NCBI GenBank assembly: GCA_964386385.1
Contig: CAYLRN010000002.1
Coordinates: forward strand, 1 to 64,000
Source of the DNA: RUG572 sp964386385
GTDB lineage: Bacteria; Verrucomicrobiota; Kiritimatiellia; RFP12; UBA1067
Length of the DNA: 64,000 nucleotides
Direction of reading: 5' to 3'
Both the position numbers and the translations under genes were made by a program. Numbering within the stretch: position 1 is the first letter of the stretch; each line of letters begins with the position of its first letter. Below are positions 1-10,019 of the stretch, in pieces. The notes beneath the pieces are model-generated. The model had not been told where the DNA came from. It did no database searches and saw nothing but the letters and a program-made list of their open reading frames with translations.

Positions 1-316
1 CCTTGTGTATGGCATGATGTCTCATGCCGCCTTTCCTCTGCCCGCGCAGATTTTTCCTTATGCGCATTGTAGCAGACGGGGGGCGGTCTTTGCATCCGCC
101 GGGCGCGTCGGCCCGGCGGCCGCCTCCGCCCCCGCGGGGGCGGAGGCGCGTCTCCTTCGCCTTCCTTCTCTCCTTCGCCTTTCTCGGCCTGTCCTTCTTC
201 CTTTTCGCCTCCTGCCTCCAGCGCCCTTTAGGGTCTGTCCGCAGTGGTCCAGTATATGATGCACTTTTCACTTTTCAGTCGTCTTCGCCATCAGAGTTCT
301 GCACAACGCCGAAGCA
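1..316. other. Non-coding GC-rich left edge with a 28-bp palindrome
   Basis: No convincing gene is visible here. Reading frames are open only because of the high GC content. Positions 121-148 form a perfect palindrome whose arm is CGCCTCCGCCCCCG, followed on the + strand by a pyrimidine-rich stretch. It could end a transcript entering from outside the window, but there is no clean U-tract. Confidence 0.5.
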
Positions 317-325
317 TGGTATAAT
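317..325 (+). promoter_or_regulatory. Extended -10 promoter (TGG-TATAAT)
   Basis: TGG at 317-319 followed by TATAAT at 320-325, about 37 bp before the glycosidase start. No good -35 lies 17 bp upstream. The same TGGTATAAT core recurs before several other genes in the window. Confidence 0.6.
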
Positions 326-362
326 GGTCGGCAGACGTTTTGGCTGTTTCAGGAAAGGCAAG

Positions 363-2930
363 ATGATGGGCAAGGCACGATTGCGGATGAAAAGCGCACT
401 GGCCGGCGTGGCGGCTGCATGGCTGGCGTGGACGGGATTTGCGGCGGAGATGTCCGGGCGCAAGGTCGCCTGGGCGCACTACGTCGGCTGGAATCCGCCG
501 CAGAACGTCTCGCTGGCCGCATGGGACAACTACGACACTCCCGTGCACGACGCCGGCGCCGACCCGCTGAAGGCCGAAGTCTCGCGCGCGCTTGAAATGG
601 GAATCGACGGCTTTCTCGTAGACGTGTGCGTCGTCGGCGAAAAGGGCGATTCGGCGTTCTGGGACCTGCGCCCGCACCTCAAGGCGGCCGAGGGCACGCC
701 CTTCCAGTTCGGCATATGCATCGACGCGAATCCGAAGCTCGACCGCCTCGCCTCCGAAATCATCCGGATGCTCCGCGTCTACGGCGGCCATCCGAACTAC
801 CCGCGCATGAACGGACGCCCCGTCGTTGGGACGTATGCGTTCAAGGGGCGGGACCCCAAGGAGTGGGTGGAGGTCAAGCGACGCTGCGCCGACGCGGGGA
901 TCCCGATCTACCTCATCGGAAACGTCGAGACGTTCTTCAGTCCGTTCGTCCCGGAGGACGTCGCCCGCGCCGCCGACGCGTTCGACTGCGCCTACCATTT
1001 CGCCTGCATGGCGATGCACCCCTCGCAGGGGCTTTCGGTCGAGGACGTCTCGCGGCAGTCCGCCGCGGTCTGCGCAGAACGCGGAAGGAAGTTCATGCCG
1101 TGCCTCTGGCCCGGCTACTACGGCGCCTGGCTTGCCCGCGTGAACTGCTACTACCAGCCGTTTCTCGGCTACGACACGCTGCTGCGCCGGCAGGCGATTG
1201 CGATGAAGCTGGACGCCGACTGGCTGCATCTGACGACGTGGAACGACCACTTCGAGACGACCCTCGAGCCGCGACGCCTCACGACCGGGCTGCGCCGGAT
1301 GGTGACGGCCATGACCGGCGAGTTCAAGGGGCTTCCCCCGCCGAAGGAGGTGGATGTCCAGTTCGCCTACCTTCGTGAGACCATGCCGGGGACGGTGCAC
1401 CGCTTCGAGGCCGTCCGTCCGCCCGTCGCGGAATCGCCCGCCGTCTCCGTGCGCGGATGGCTGCGCGACGCGGACGGCCGCGTCGTCGCGGACCTTGCGG
1501 CGAAGGACTTCGGCGCCGGCCGCTGGGAGCGCGTCGAATGGCTGGTGAACACCACGCCGCTGTCCGCGTCGCCCCTGCTGACTCCCGAATTCGAGGTCAG
1601 GTCGCCGCAGGGCGTCCGCCGCGCCGCAATGCCGCCGGTCTTCCTCTTCCTTCCCTACATGCGCAACCCGGAGACTGTGCGCGTTTCCATTCTTGACAGA
1701 AGGGAAATCGCGAACGAACTGTCCGTATCGTTCACGAACGGCGTCCTGTCGGCGACTTGCTCCGTCGACTCGCCCGCGGCCCTCCGCCGCGCCACGCTCT
1801 ACCGCAACGAGCGGGCGGTGACGTCGTTCGGCGAATCCGGGCGGACGGTTCTGCCGCTCCATTTCAAGGGCGAGGGGCTTGTCCGCCTGGCGGTCGAGAA
1901 CGGTCGCATCGAGAACGCGCTCAAGAGTTTCGAGACGAACGGCGCTCCGCATTTCAGGTGGGGGGCTTCCGAACTCGTCTCCACCCTCACGCCCGGATGG
2001 ATGAAGTTCGCGGCGCGGATCGTCTGCTCGAACGACGCGACGGCGATCGCGTTCTCAAGCGCCGGCGAGACGCGGAAGGTCTCCGCGGCGGAACTTGTGG
2101 CGCGCGGGCGCATCGACGTCAAAAAGGGCTGGCTGAGCGCGGAATCGCCCGACTGCACGCTGCGCGACGAGCCGCCGCTCGACGTCCGAAGCGGAACGCT
2201 GCGCCTGGCTGCGGCGGCGCGTCCGCCGGAGCCGACGGATGCGTTCTGGACGGAGTTCGAGTTCGCCGACGGCACGTTCGCCTCCTCCCGCGTCGTCTAC
2301 CCGTTTGCGAAGGACGCCGCGCCGGTGAAGATGAACGTCGTCGAGACGCCGGTCACGCTGGACTGGACGAGCGGCGCGTGCGGACAGCCGGGGGCGAAGG
2401 CGTTCCTTTCCGACGAGCGGGACTGGCCCGTCTCCGCGACGCGCGTGGTGGAGACGCCCGTCTCGCCGCTGTCGGTCCGACGCCACCGCTTCCCGATGGC
2501 CGCCGACGGAAGGAACGTCCGCCCGCGCGCGGAACTGCCGTTCAGGGAATGGCCGATGGGGGCGTTCACGCTGAAGTGCAGCCTGCGTCCGCTGACAGCA
2601 GACGGAAAGGCCCATCCCCTGCTCGTGAAGGGCGGGTGGCAGGACGGGCCGGAGATGTGGCTCGCCGCCGACGGCCGTCTTGGGGCGAGCTATTCCGCCG
2701 GCGGAACCAAGCGCATGGTGCATTCGCGAAGGCCGCTTGCCGTGGGCAGGACGGTGCGCGTGGAACTCGCGTCCGACTGCAGGGAACTGCGACTGGCCGT
2801 CGACGGCGCAGAGCAGACCGCGTGCGACATTCCCCCCAGGCGCTCCTACGGCAACTGCCAGCCGCAGCTGGGGGAGGGCGTCAACGGCCCGAATCCGACT
2901 GTCGCCGAACTCTTCGGCCTGGAATACTGA
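363..2930 (+). CDS. Secreted GH71/GH99-like glycoside hydrolase
   Basis: An exported protein of 855 residues. The start at 363 is chosen because AGGAAAGG lies just upstream and a signal peptide follows (basic start, hydrophobic run, cleavage near AAE); the longer open frame back to 24 crosses the promoter. Residues about 32-400 look like a GH71/GH99-type barrel: WAHYVGWNPP near residue 33, GIDGFLVDV near 80, NGRPVVGTY near 150 and TWNDHFETT near 290. These families act on alpha-1,3-glucan or mannose-type linkages, so a glycan-degrading role is inferred; the substrate is unknown. Residues about 730-855 resemble a LamG-like beta-sandwich. recO follows closely downstream. Confidence 0.75.
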   Translation: MMGKARLRMKSALAGVAAAWLAWTGFAAEMSGRKVAWAHYVGWNPPQNVSLAAWDNYDTPVHDAGADPLKAEVSRALEMGIDGFLVDVCVVGEKGDSAFWDLRPHLKAAEGTPFQFGICIDANPKLDRLASEIIRMLRVYGGHPNYPRMNGRPVVGTYAFKGRDPKEWVEVKRRCADAGIPIYLIGNVETFFSPFVPEDVARAADAFDCAYHFACMAMHPSQGLSVEDVSRQSAAVCAERGRKFMPCLWPGYYGAWLARVNCYYQPFLGYDTLLRRQAIAMKLDADWLHLTTWNDHFETTLEPRRLTTGLRRMVTAMTGEFKGLPPPKEVDVQFAYLRETMPGTVHRFEAVRPPVAESPAVSVRGWLRDADGRVVADLAAKDFGAGRWERVEWLVNTTPLSASPLLTPEFEVRSPQGVRRAAMPPVFLFLPYMRNPETVRVSILDRREIANELSVSFTNGVLSATCSVDSPAALRRATLYRNERAVTSFGESGRTVLPLHFKGEGLVRLAVENGRIENALKSFETNGAPHFRWGASELVSTLTPGWMKFAARIVCSNDATAIAFSSAGETRKVSAAELVARGRIDVKKGWLSAESPDCTLRDEPPLDVRSGTLRLAAAARPPEPTDAFWTEFEFADGTFASSRVVYPFAKDAAPVKMNVVETPVTLDWTSGACGQPGAKAFLSDERDWPVSATRVVETPVSPLSVRRHRFPMAADGRNVRPRAELPFREWPMGAFTLKCSLRPLTADGKAHPLLVKGGWQDGPEMWLAADGRLGASYSAGGTKRMVHSRRPLAVGRTVRVELASDCRELRLAVDGAEQTACDIPPRRSYGNCQPQLGEGVNGPNPTVAELFGLEY

Positions 2931-2948
2931 ACCGGGGCTTTGGGCGGA

Positions 2949-3698
2949 ATGGCGGGCGAGATAGTCAAGACGACGGGAATCGTGGTTTCGATACGCCCGT
3001 GGTCGCGCACGAGCCACGTGGTGACGTGGCTCACGCCGGACCGCGGCTGCGTCGCCACGGTCGTGAAGGGCGCGGTCAGGCCGAAGTCGGCCTTTCTCGG
3101 ACAGTACGACCTCTTCTACTCCTGCGACCTCCTGTACTACGCCCGCGCGTCGGGCGGACTTCATCCGCTGCGCGAGACCGTCCCGGTGAAGTTCCGCGAA
3201 CACCTGCGCGGACGCTGGCGCGAGACGGCGATCGCCGGCTACGCCGCGTCGCTTCTCCGCGACCTCGCCCCGCCCGGCCCGGAGGCCGCCGCCTGGCATT
3301 CCGCGTTCGACGAGTTCCTCGAATCGCTTTCGCCAGAAAGCGGCCCGTCCGCGCGAAGCCCGAAGAACGCCTGCCTCGGACACCTCATACGCCTTGAAAT
3401 GCGCCTCCTGCGCCTTGGCGGACTCGCCCCCGTCCTCTCGCCGCCCCCGCCCTTCAGGACGTCCGAATCCGGCGAGCGCTGGTTTCCGTTCGCGATCGAC
3501 GGCGGACGCTTCGGCGAAGGCGCCCGCACCGTCCGACTCTCCCCCGACGCCGTCGCCGCCCTCCTGCGCCCGGACGCCGAATCCACTCCGCCGAAGGCAA
3601 AGGAAGACGCCGTGAGATTCCTCGGCGTCTTCCTTTCCTATCACCTCGACACGCCGCCCGACGCGCGGCGGTCATTGGTGCATCTGCTTTCCCTCTGA
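2949..3698 (+). CDS. recO: DNA repair protein RecO
   Basis: RecO helps load RecA onto SSB-coated single-stranded DNA in the RecFOR pathway. The first 80 residues match the family's OB fold: EIVKTTGIVVSIRPW, then TWLTPDRGCVATVVKGA and RPKSAFLGQYD. The rest is the helical region. At 249 residues the length is normal. ATG at 2949 is preferred; TTG at 2940 is an alternative that adds three residues. It lies 18 bp after the glycosidase and may share its transcript. It converges on the parvulin gene with only 8 bp between the stop codons and no obvious terminator. Confidence 0.88.
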   Translation: MAGEIVKTTGIVVSIRPWSRTSHVVTWLTPDRGCVATVVKGAVRPKSAFLGQYDLFYSCDLLYYARASGGLHPLRETVPVKFREHLRGRWRETAIAGYAASLLRDLAPPGPEAAAWHSAFDEFLESLSPESGPSARSPKNACLGHLIRLEMRLLRLGGLAPVLSPPPPFRTSESGERWFPFAIDGGRFGEGARTVRLSPDAVAALLRPDAESTPPKAKEDAVRFLGVFLSYHLDTPPDARRSLVHLLSL

Positions 3699-3706
3699 CG
3701 GGAAAG

Positions 3707-4984
3707 TCACTTCGCAGCAGGCTTCGCCGCCGGCTTGGCGGCGGACGCGGGCTTTGCGGCCTCCTTCTTCACCTCGGCCGGCTTCTTCACCTCGGCGGGC
3801 TTTGCGGCAGGAGCCGGCTTCGCGGCCTCCTTCTTGGCCTCCGCAGGCTTCTTCAGCTCGACCGGCTTCGACTCGACCGCGGGCTTCGCGGCGGTGGCGG
3901 GCTTCGCGGCCGGCTTGGCCGGGACGAGGTCCGGGAAGACCGCGGACTCGATCTTGGCGGCGGCCTGCAGCTTCATCATGTAGTCGCGGACGGCGGTCTG
4001 CTCCTTCTGCGCCTTCATCCCCTTCTCGATCTCCTCGCGCGTCGGGGCCTTGCCGGGATCCTTCGTCATGATGAGGATGTGGGACGCCTGGACGCTTTCC
4101 TGCACGGCGGGCTTGTCGCCCTGCGCGGCGGCGGCGGGGGTCTTCTTCGTCGTCATGATGAGATGCCATCCGAACTGCGTCTTGACGGGGTCGGAGACGG
4201 TGAAGAGCGGAAGCGAAAACGCCGCCTTCTCGAATTCGGGGACCATCTTGCCGCGGGTGAACTCGCCCAGGTCGCCGCCCTTCTCCTTGGACGGGCAGTC
4301 GCTCTTCGCCTTGGCGAGTTCCGCGAACTTGGCCTTGAGCGCGTCGCCCTTCAGTCCGTCGAGCTGCTTCTTGAGCGTCTTGATGGTGGCCTCCGCGTCA
4401 AGAGCCTTCTTCGCCATGTCGGCATTGGCCTTCTGGGCCTTTGCGAGAGCTTCCTCGACAGCCTTGGCGTCCACCTTGACCTTGGACGTGGCCTCCTGCT
4501 CGAGGAGCTTCTGGATGAGGATGCCGTCCTCGAACTCCTGCATTCCGCGCTTTTCGCCGAGGGGGAACTTCCTGGCGGCCTCGGCGACGGACTTCGGCGA
4601 GTCGGGGCGGCCGGCGTTCGCCTTGACGAAATCGGCCTCGCGCTTCGCGCGCTCCTCGTCCGTGACCTTGACGCCCTTCTTCGCCGCCTCGTCCAGGAGA
4701 ACCCTCTTCATCATGAACTGCTGCGCGAGCGAGCGGGCGAAATACTGGCGGGCGTTGTCGATCTGCTCCGCTGGAATCTGGGCCCCGCGCGCCGCGACCA
4801 TCGCCGCCGCGTCGGCGTCCATCTCCCCGCGCGTAAGACTGGCGCCGTTGACCGTCATCACGACCTCGTTCGGGTCGCCAGAGGAATAGGCCTTCGCCGC
4901 CGCGTCTTCACCGCTCTTGTCCTTGTTGCATCCGGCCAGGGCCAGGGCCGCCAGCGCGATGCCGCCAAACTTGCCAAACTTCAT
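3707..4984 (-). CDS. Parvulin-type peptidyl-prolyl isomerase lipoprotein with rearranged domain
   Basis: A SurA/PrsA-like folding factor predicted to be lipid-anchored outside the inner membrane. The signal sequence ends in lipobox LALAGC with Cys19. A helical region with KVTDEERAKREADF precedes the rotamase segment GGDLGEFTRGKMVPEFEKAAF...TQFGWHLIMTTKK (about residues 233-275). The ASHILI strand that normally begins a parvulin domain is missing in front and occurs near residue 297, after the FGWHLI strand, followed by the usual C-terminal helix. Residues about 345-425 are low-complexity Ala/Lys/Pro. Start support: AAGGAG 11 bp upstream. Isomerase activity is inferred from the family; the reordered domain makes it less certain. 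Confidence 0.82.
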   Translation of the reverse strand: MKFGKFGGIALAALALAGCNKDKSGEDAAAKAYSSGDPNEVVMTVNGASLTRGEMDADAAAMVAARGAQIPAEQIDNARQYFARSLAQQFMMKRVLLDEAAKKGVKVTDEERAKREADFVKANAGRPDSPKSVAEAARKFPLGEKRGMQEFEDGILIQKLLEQEATSKVKVDAKAVEEALAKAQKANADMAKKALDAEATIKTLKKQLDGLKGDALKAKFAELAKAKSDCPSKEKGGDLGEFTRGKMVPEFEKAAFSLPLFTVSDPVKTQFGWHLIMTTKKTPAAAAQGDKPAVQESVQASHILIMTKDPGKAPTREEIEKGMKAQKEQTAVRDYMMKLQAAAKIESAVFPDLVPAKPAAKPATAAKPAVESKPVELKKPAEAKKEAAKPAPAAKPAEVKKPAEVKKEAAKPASAAKPAAKPAAK

Positions 4985-5177
4985 CTTTCAACAACTCCTT
5001 GTTCTGAAAAAACACGCCGTTCGCGGCGCATCCGCGACGGACGGCCCTGAAGACGAGTTTGAACATGATACACTTTGACGCGGTGGATTGTCAAGACGCC
5101 CGGCCCTGCCGGATGGCGATTGTTCCGCAAACGCGGAATGCGTTAAAATCCCTCTTCCATTTTCACCCCGTTAAGGT

Positions 5178-5183
5178 TATAAT
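5178..5183 (+). promoter_or_regulatory. -10 element TATAAT for the 5221 gene
   Basis: A perfect TATAAT preceded by GGT, about 38 bp before the start codon. No clear -35 is visible 17 bp upstream. Confidence 0.45.
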
Positions 5184-5220
5184 CTACGTGTCTTTAAAAC
5201 AAAACAGAATCGGAGTTCCC

Positions 5221-5748
5221 ATGAAGAAACTGATGATGGCGCTGATGATGCTCGTTGTCGCGGGTGCGGCGAAGGCTGATTGGCAGTGTTACTATGCGAT
5301 GCTGTCCGTGTTCTCGCCCGGTCAGATTCCCGTGGCGACCTCCTCCATCAACGGCGTCCGCGCCAACGCGATCTACGGCGAATGCCAGAACATCAACGGC
5401 CTTGACTTCGGCGTCGTCGGGCGCGTCCGCGAGCGCGCGGCGGGACTCCAGGTCAATGCGTGGAGCGCCGTCGGGACGGACGCGATGGGCGCGCAGCTGG
5501 GTCTTGTCAACATGGTCGAGGGCGAATTCGCCGGCTTCCAGGCCGCCCTGTGGAACGACGTCGCGGGCAACGCGACCGGCTTCCAGCTGGCCGCCTGCAA
5601 CACCGCCACGTCCTTCTCCGGCCTCCAGCTGGGCCTTGTCAACTACGCCGGCGAGCTCGACGGCGTCCAGGTCGGACTGCTGAACCTCATCGGCGAGCAC
5701 GAGGGCTGGCGCGGCTGCCTTCCGCTCGTGAACTTCAACTTCAAGTGA
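5221..5748 (+). CDS. Small secreted protein with GxQxG-L-N repeats
   Basis: 175 residues with a signal peptide (MKKLMMALMMLVVAGAAKA) and about eight short repeats built on GxQ(A/L)G followed by a hydrophobic residue and N, such as GAQLGLVN, GFQLAACN, GLQLGLVN and GVQVGLLN. This resembles the LA_2272-type surface-repeat proteins of unknown function and suggests a beta-rich outer-surface or outer-membrane protein. The start at 5221 is preferred over an upstream in-frame codon because the TATAAT box, a weak CGGAG and the signal peptide all fit it. A strong terminator follows, so it is probably monocistronic. Confidence 0.7.
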   Translation: MKKLMMALMMLVVAGAAKADWQCYYAMLSVFSPGQIPVATSSINGVRANAIYGECQNINGLDFGVVGRVRERAAGLQVNAWSAVGTDAMGAQLGLVNMVEGEFAGFQAALWNDVAGNATGFQLAACNTATSFSGLQLGLVNYAGELDGVQVGLLNLIGEHEGWRGCLPLVNFNFK

Positions 5749-5802
5749 CGAACTGCCCTTCTGCGGCCGCCGCCCGGCACGGCGCGGCCTCGGAAAGGTT
5801 CG

Positions 5803-5832
5803 GGCCCCGGGTCTCCGGGGCCTTGCGTTTAT
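5803..5832 (+). terminator. Rho-independent terminator
   Basis: Perfect 8-bp stem GGCCCCGG / CCGGGGCC with a GTCT loop (5803-5822), followed by TTGCGTTTAT. It separates the 5221 gene from glnS. Confidence 0.75.
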
Positions 5833-5844
5833 AGAGGTCTACCC

Positions 5845-7578
<1,734 letters not shown>

Positions 7579-7582
7579 CGCA

Positions 7583-8377
7583 ATGCCGTCGCTTGAAGCC
7601 ATCGAACGCGCGCTCGACGCCGCGCTCCCTTCCGCGGGAAGCCGCCCCGCGCGTCTGGCCGAGGCCATGCGCTGGGCGGTGGAAGGCGGCGGCAAGCGTC
7701 TGCGCCCGCAGATCTGCCTTGCCGCCGCAGAGGCAGTCGGCGGCAGGGCGGAGGACGCGCTTGCGCCCGCCTGCGCAATCGAACTGCTCCATTCCTACAC
7801 GCTCGTGCACGACGACCTGCCGTCCATGGACGACGACCGCGAACGGCGCGGGAAGCCGAGCGTCTGGGCGAAATTCGGAGAGGCGACGGCGATTCTCGCA
7901 GGCGACGCCCTGCAGGCGCTGGCGTTCGCCACCGCCGCGACGGCACCGCGCAACGTGCCGCAGGTCGTCGCGGAACTCGCCGCGCGCGGCGTCGGCGTAG
8001 TGCGCGGACAGGTTGAGGACGTCGTAGGCGCGGACGCATCCGACGTGGAGCGCCTCGGCTTCGTGTTCGCGCACAAGACGGCAGACCTCTTCGCGGCGGC
8101 GGCCTGCATGGGCGCCTGGGCCGGCGGCGGAACGGAAGAGGACGTCGCGCGCCTCCGCGAATACGCCACGCACCTGGGGTTCGCGTTCCAGTACGAGGAC
8201 GACCTGCTGGACGGCGACGACGGCGCGTTCTCGTCTCTGTCAGTCCTCCCGCGCGCAGAGGTCGAGGCGCGCGTCAAGTCGGAAACCGCCGCCGCCATCG
8301 CCGCCCTGAACGGCCTCCCCGGCCCCGTCGATTTCCTCGCCGCCCTCGCCGCCCGCCTCGTCGACCGAAAGTCCTGA
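7583..8377 (+). CDS. ispA: Polyprenyl diphosphate synthase (farnesyl/geranylgeranyl type)
   Basis: Condenses isopentenyl diphosphate with an allylic diphosphate to make C15-C20 isoprenoids. Visible motifs: GGGKRLRPQ (about residues 35-43), the first Asp-rich motif HDDLPSMDDD (76-85), the FGEATAILAGDALQ region, and the second Asp-rich motif YEDDLLDGDD near 205. At 264 residues it is slightly short for IspA because the C-terminal end is trimmed after the second motif. Chain length cannot be set from sequence alone. It is probably translated from the glnS transcript (4-bp gap). Confidence 0.88.
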   Translation: MPSLEAIERALDAALPSAGSRPARLAEAMRWAVEGGGKRLRPQICLAAAEAVGGRAEDALAPACAIELLHSYTLVHDDLPSMDDDRERRGKPSVWAKFGEATAILAGDALQALAFATAATAPRNVPQVVAELAARGVGVVRGQVEDVVGADASDVERLGFVFAHKTADLFAAAACMGAWAGGGTEEDVARLREYATHLGFAFQYEDDLLDGDDGAFSSLSVLPRAEVEARVKSETAAAIAALNGLPGPVDFLAALAARLVDRKS

Positions 8378-8400
8378 ACGGAGACAAGTTTCACGTGCCC

Positions 8401-8640
8401 GGCATTTCATCGGGAGGGCGGACGTCCTCATCCGCCGTTGTGTGTAGAAAGGCGGTTGAAGGGCCATTTCGGTAGGGCGGGGCGTCCCGCCCCGCCGTTC
8501 CGTCCACGGCGGCGGCGCGTGAGGACATGCGCCCATAAACCGCATTGCCGTCCGCGGCGGCGGGGCGGGACGCCCCGCCCTACCGTTGTGACCAATCTCT
8601 GCGTCCTCCGCACTCTCTGCGTGAGACAAAAAAAAACGCG
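8401..8640. repeat. Composite REP-like element
   Basis: At least four hairpins of one family lie between ispA and the restriction gene: 8412-8437 (GGCGGA stem), 8471-8496 (GGCGGGGCG / CGCCCCGCC), 8513-8534 (GCGCGTG-type, inverted) and 8559-8584 (inverted GGCGGGGCG). The element carries the left shoulder GGCGGTTGAA before hairpin 2 and ends with the recurring CTCTGCGTGAGACAAAA tail. No gene is supported in this spacer. Confidence 0.85.
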
Positions 8641-8727
8641 GCACAGCCAACGGCATTTCGCCATGTGTTGAAAACGCCGACGACGAGACGGGACGCGCCT
8701 TGTTTTCCGCCATGGACGTTCGCAAAA

Positions 8728-8736
8728 TGGTATAAT
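8728..8736 (+). promoter_or_regulatory. Extended -10 promoter of R-M system 1
   Basis: TGG-TATAAT followed by GTCCG, the same core and downstream bases as at 15879. It lies about 125 bp before the nuclease start, leaving a leader of about 120 nt. Confidence 0.6.
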
Positions 8737-8784
8737 GTCCGACGACTGACAGAAGAGAAGACCGTGCAACTTGACCATCGGGAC

Positions 8785-8868
8785 ATGAGTGGAAAAAACG
8801 ACATAAGGCGTGTCTGCGCCGATGCGCAGAGCCATGCGTCATCGAAACCGCGGAGACTGTCATGCTGA
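8785..8868 (+). CDS. Possible 27-codon leader ORF before the HNH nuclease
   Basis: An ATG within the long leader opens a 27-codon frame whose stop overlaps the nuclease start (ATGCTGA at 8862-8868). There is no strong ribosome binding site, and no similarity to R-M controller proteins is recognised. It could couple or dampen translation of the nuclease, or be chance. Confidence 0.2.
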   Translation: MSGKNDIRRVCADAQSHASSKPRRLSC

Positions 8869-10019
8869 AATGGAGATGGGACCAGGGGCGGCTCGATTAT
8901 TTTCGCTATGAAAACATAGTCCGCATCGCACGTGTTCTATGTGGACTTGATGGTGCGCTTCTGAATTCCAAAGAAGACCTTCTGCGGATTCCGCTTGAGA
9001 CGGAAACCGGCTTGCCTTTCTCGCCGGCAAACTACAAGGTTTGGCGGAACTACGCAAGGACTTTCGCCTGTTCCATGCTCGCGACAAACATCGGAGGGAA
9101 ACTGTTCGTCACCGACGTCTGCCGAAAGCTGGCGGCGGAACGCCCCGAATTGACGGCAGACCAGTATTTCAACTTCATCTTCTCGCGCTTTACCCTGCCA
9201 TTCCCCGCATTCGATGGCTACAACGGCAACGTGAAGGCCACGTTCCCATTTGTCGCCGTCGCCAAGTTCGTGCTTGCGCGTTCGCCGAACGGCGTTTCGC
9301 CTGAAGACGTCTTCTCATATGTCATCGGCAACTCGTGCACCGGGCTTGAGGATCTAGGATTCTATTCCACGCTTCGTCCGACAGACAGATGTCCCGTCGG
9401 CGATGAAATGCGCCAAGTACGTGAAATGCTTGTCGTCATGGGACAGGTGTCTTATCTGAAGTGGTTCGACAGAAAACTCTACGCAGACTCGCTTGACAGC
9501 ACGAACATCCTACGGGCAATCGTTCCATTCGCAAGAAGCGAACGGAAAATCTTGGCCGAAGAAGAGTTCATCGCCATGACTACGACGGGGTCGAAACGTG
9601 AACGCGAACGGCTTGACGTTCGTCTTGCGGACAGGGGCGTGTCCTTGACGGGCTTTGAGGAGGGGCGACGGATATTCGGAACGCACGGAAAACTGGAGCG
9701 AAGTCCGCTTGTCAGGCGGCATTTTTTCATGGCGCATCCAGACTTGTCGTGCGACGCCTGTGGAATCGACATGAGGAAGCGCTATCCATGGACGGACAAC
9801 ATTCTTGAACTCCACCATGTCCTGCCGTTGAGCGCGACAATCAACGTGAACGGCACGACGACTCTTCTGGACGACATGGTGCCGCTTTGCCCTTCCTGCC
9901 ACAAGAGCATTCACGTATACTATCGCCAAAAACTTCTTGAATGGGGCATTGACGATTTTGGATCGAAGAAGATGGCAAGAGACGTGTATCGTCTTGCCAA
10001 AATGGAGATTGTCGTCTGA
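8862..10019 (+). CDS. HNH-family type II restriction endonuclease (putative)
   Basis: 385 residues. The C-terminal third is an HNH module: CDACGID near residue 297, LELHHVLPLS near 316 (catalytic His) and LCPSCHKSIH near 344, with the two CxxC pairs forming a zinc site. The long N-terminal part is unrecognised and probably carries DNA recognition. The next gene is a cytosine-5 methyltransferase starting on the last base of this stop codon (TGATG), the arrangement expected of a restriction-methylation pair. Nuclease-first order would need delayed expression or weak nuclease translation. Codon use looks less GC-biased than the neighbours, consistent with acquisition. Specificity is unknown. Confidence 0.72.
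   Translation: MLKWRWDQGRLDYFRYENIVRIARVLCGLDGALLNSKEDLLRIPLETETGLPFSPANYKVWRNYARTFACSMLATNIGGKLFVTDVCRKLAAERPELTADQYFNFIFSRFTLPFPAFDGYNGNVKATFPFVAVAKFVLARSPNGVSPEDVFSYVIGNSCTGLEDLGFYSTLRPTDRCPVGDEMRQVREMLVVMGQVSYLKWFDRKLYADSLDSTNILRAIVPFARSERKILAEEEFIAMTTTGSKRERERLDVRLADRGVSLTGFEEGRRIFGTHGKLERSPLVRRHFFMAHPDLSCDACGIDMRKRYPWTDNILELHHVLPLSATINVNGTTTLLDDMVPLCPSCHKSIHVYYRQKLLEWGIDDFGSKKMARDVYRLAKMEIVV

Noticed and set aside
24..362. N-terminal extension of the GH71-like ORF to position 24
   Set aside because: It crosses the TGGTATAAT promoter and precedes a proper signal peptide with AGGAAAGG upstream of 363.
291..1952. Long antisense open frames, e.g. 291-1952 (-), 2055-3644 (-), 40940-44311 (+), 45225-47324 (+), 21964-23694 (+), 25919-27388 (+)
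   Set aside because: They mirror well-identified genes on the other strand, are Arg/Ala-rich, and lack ribosome binding sites and family motifs. They reflect high GC at third codon positions.
8438..8671. Short ORFs inside the REP clusters
   Set aside because: Each is a translation of GC-rich hairpins and occurs wherever the repeat occurs.
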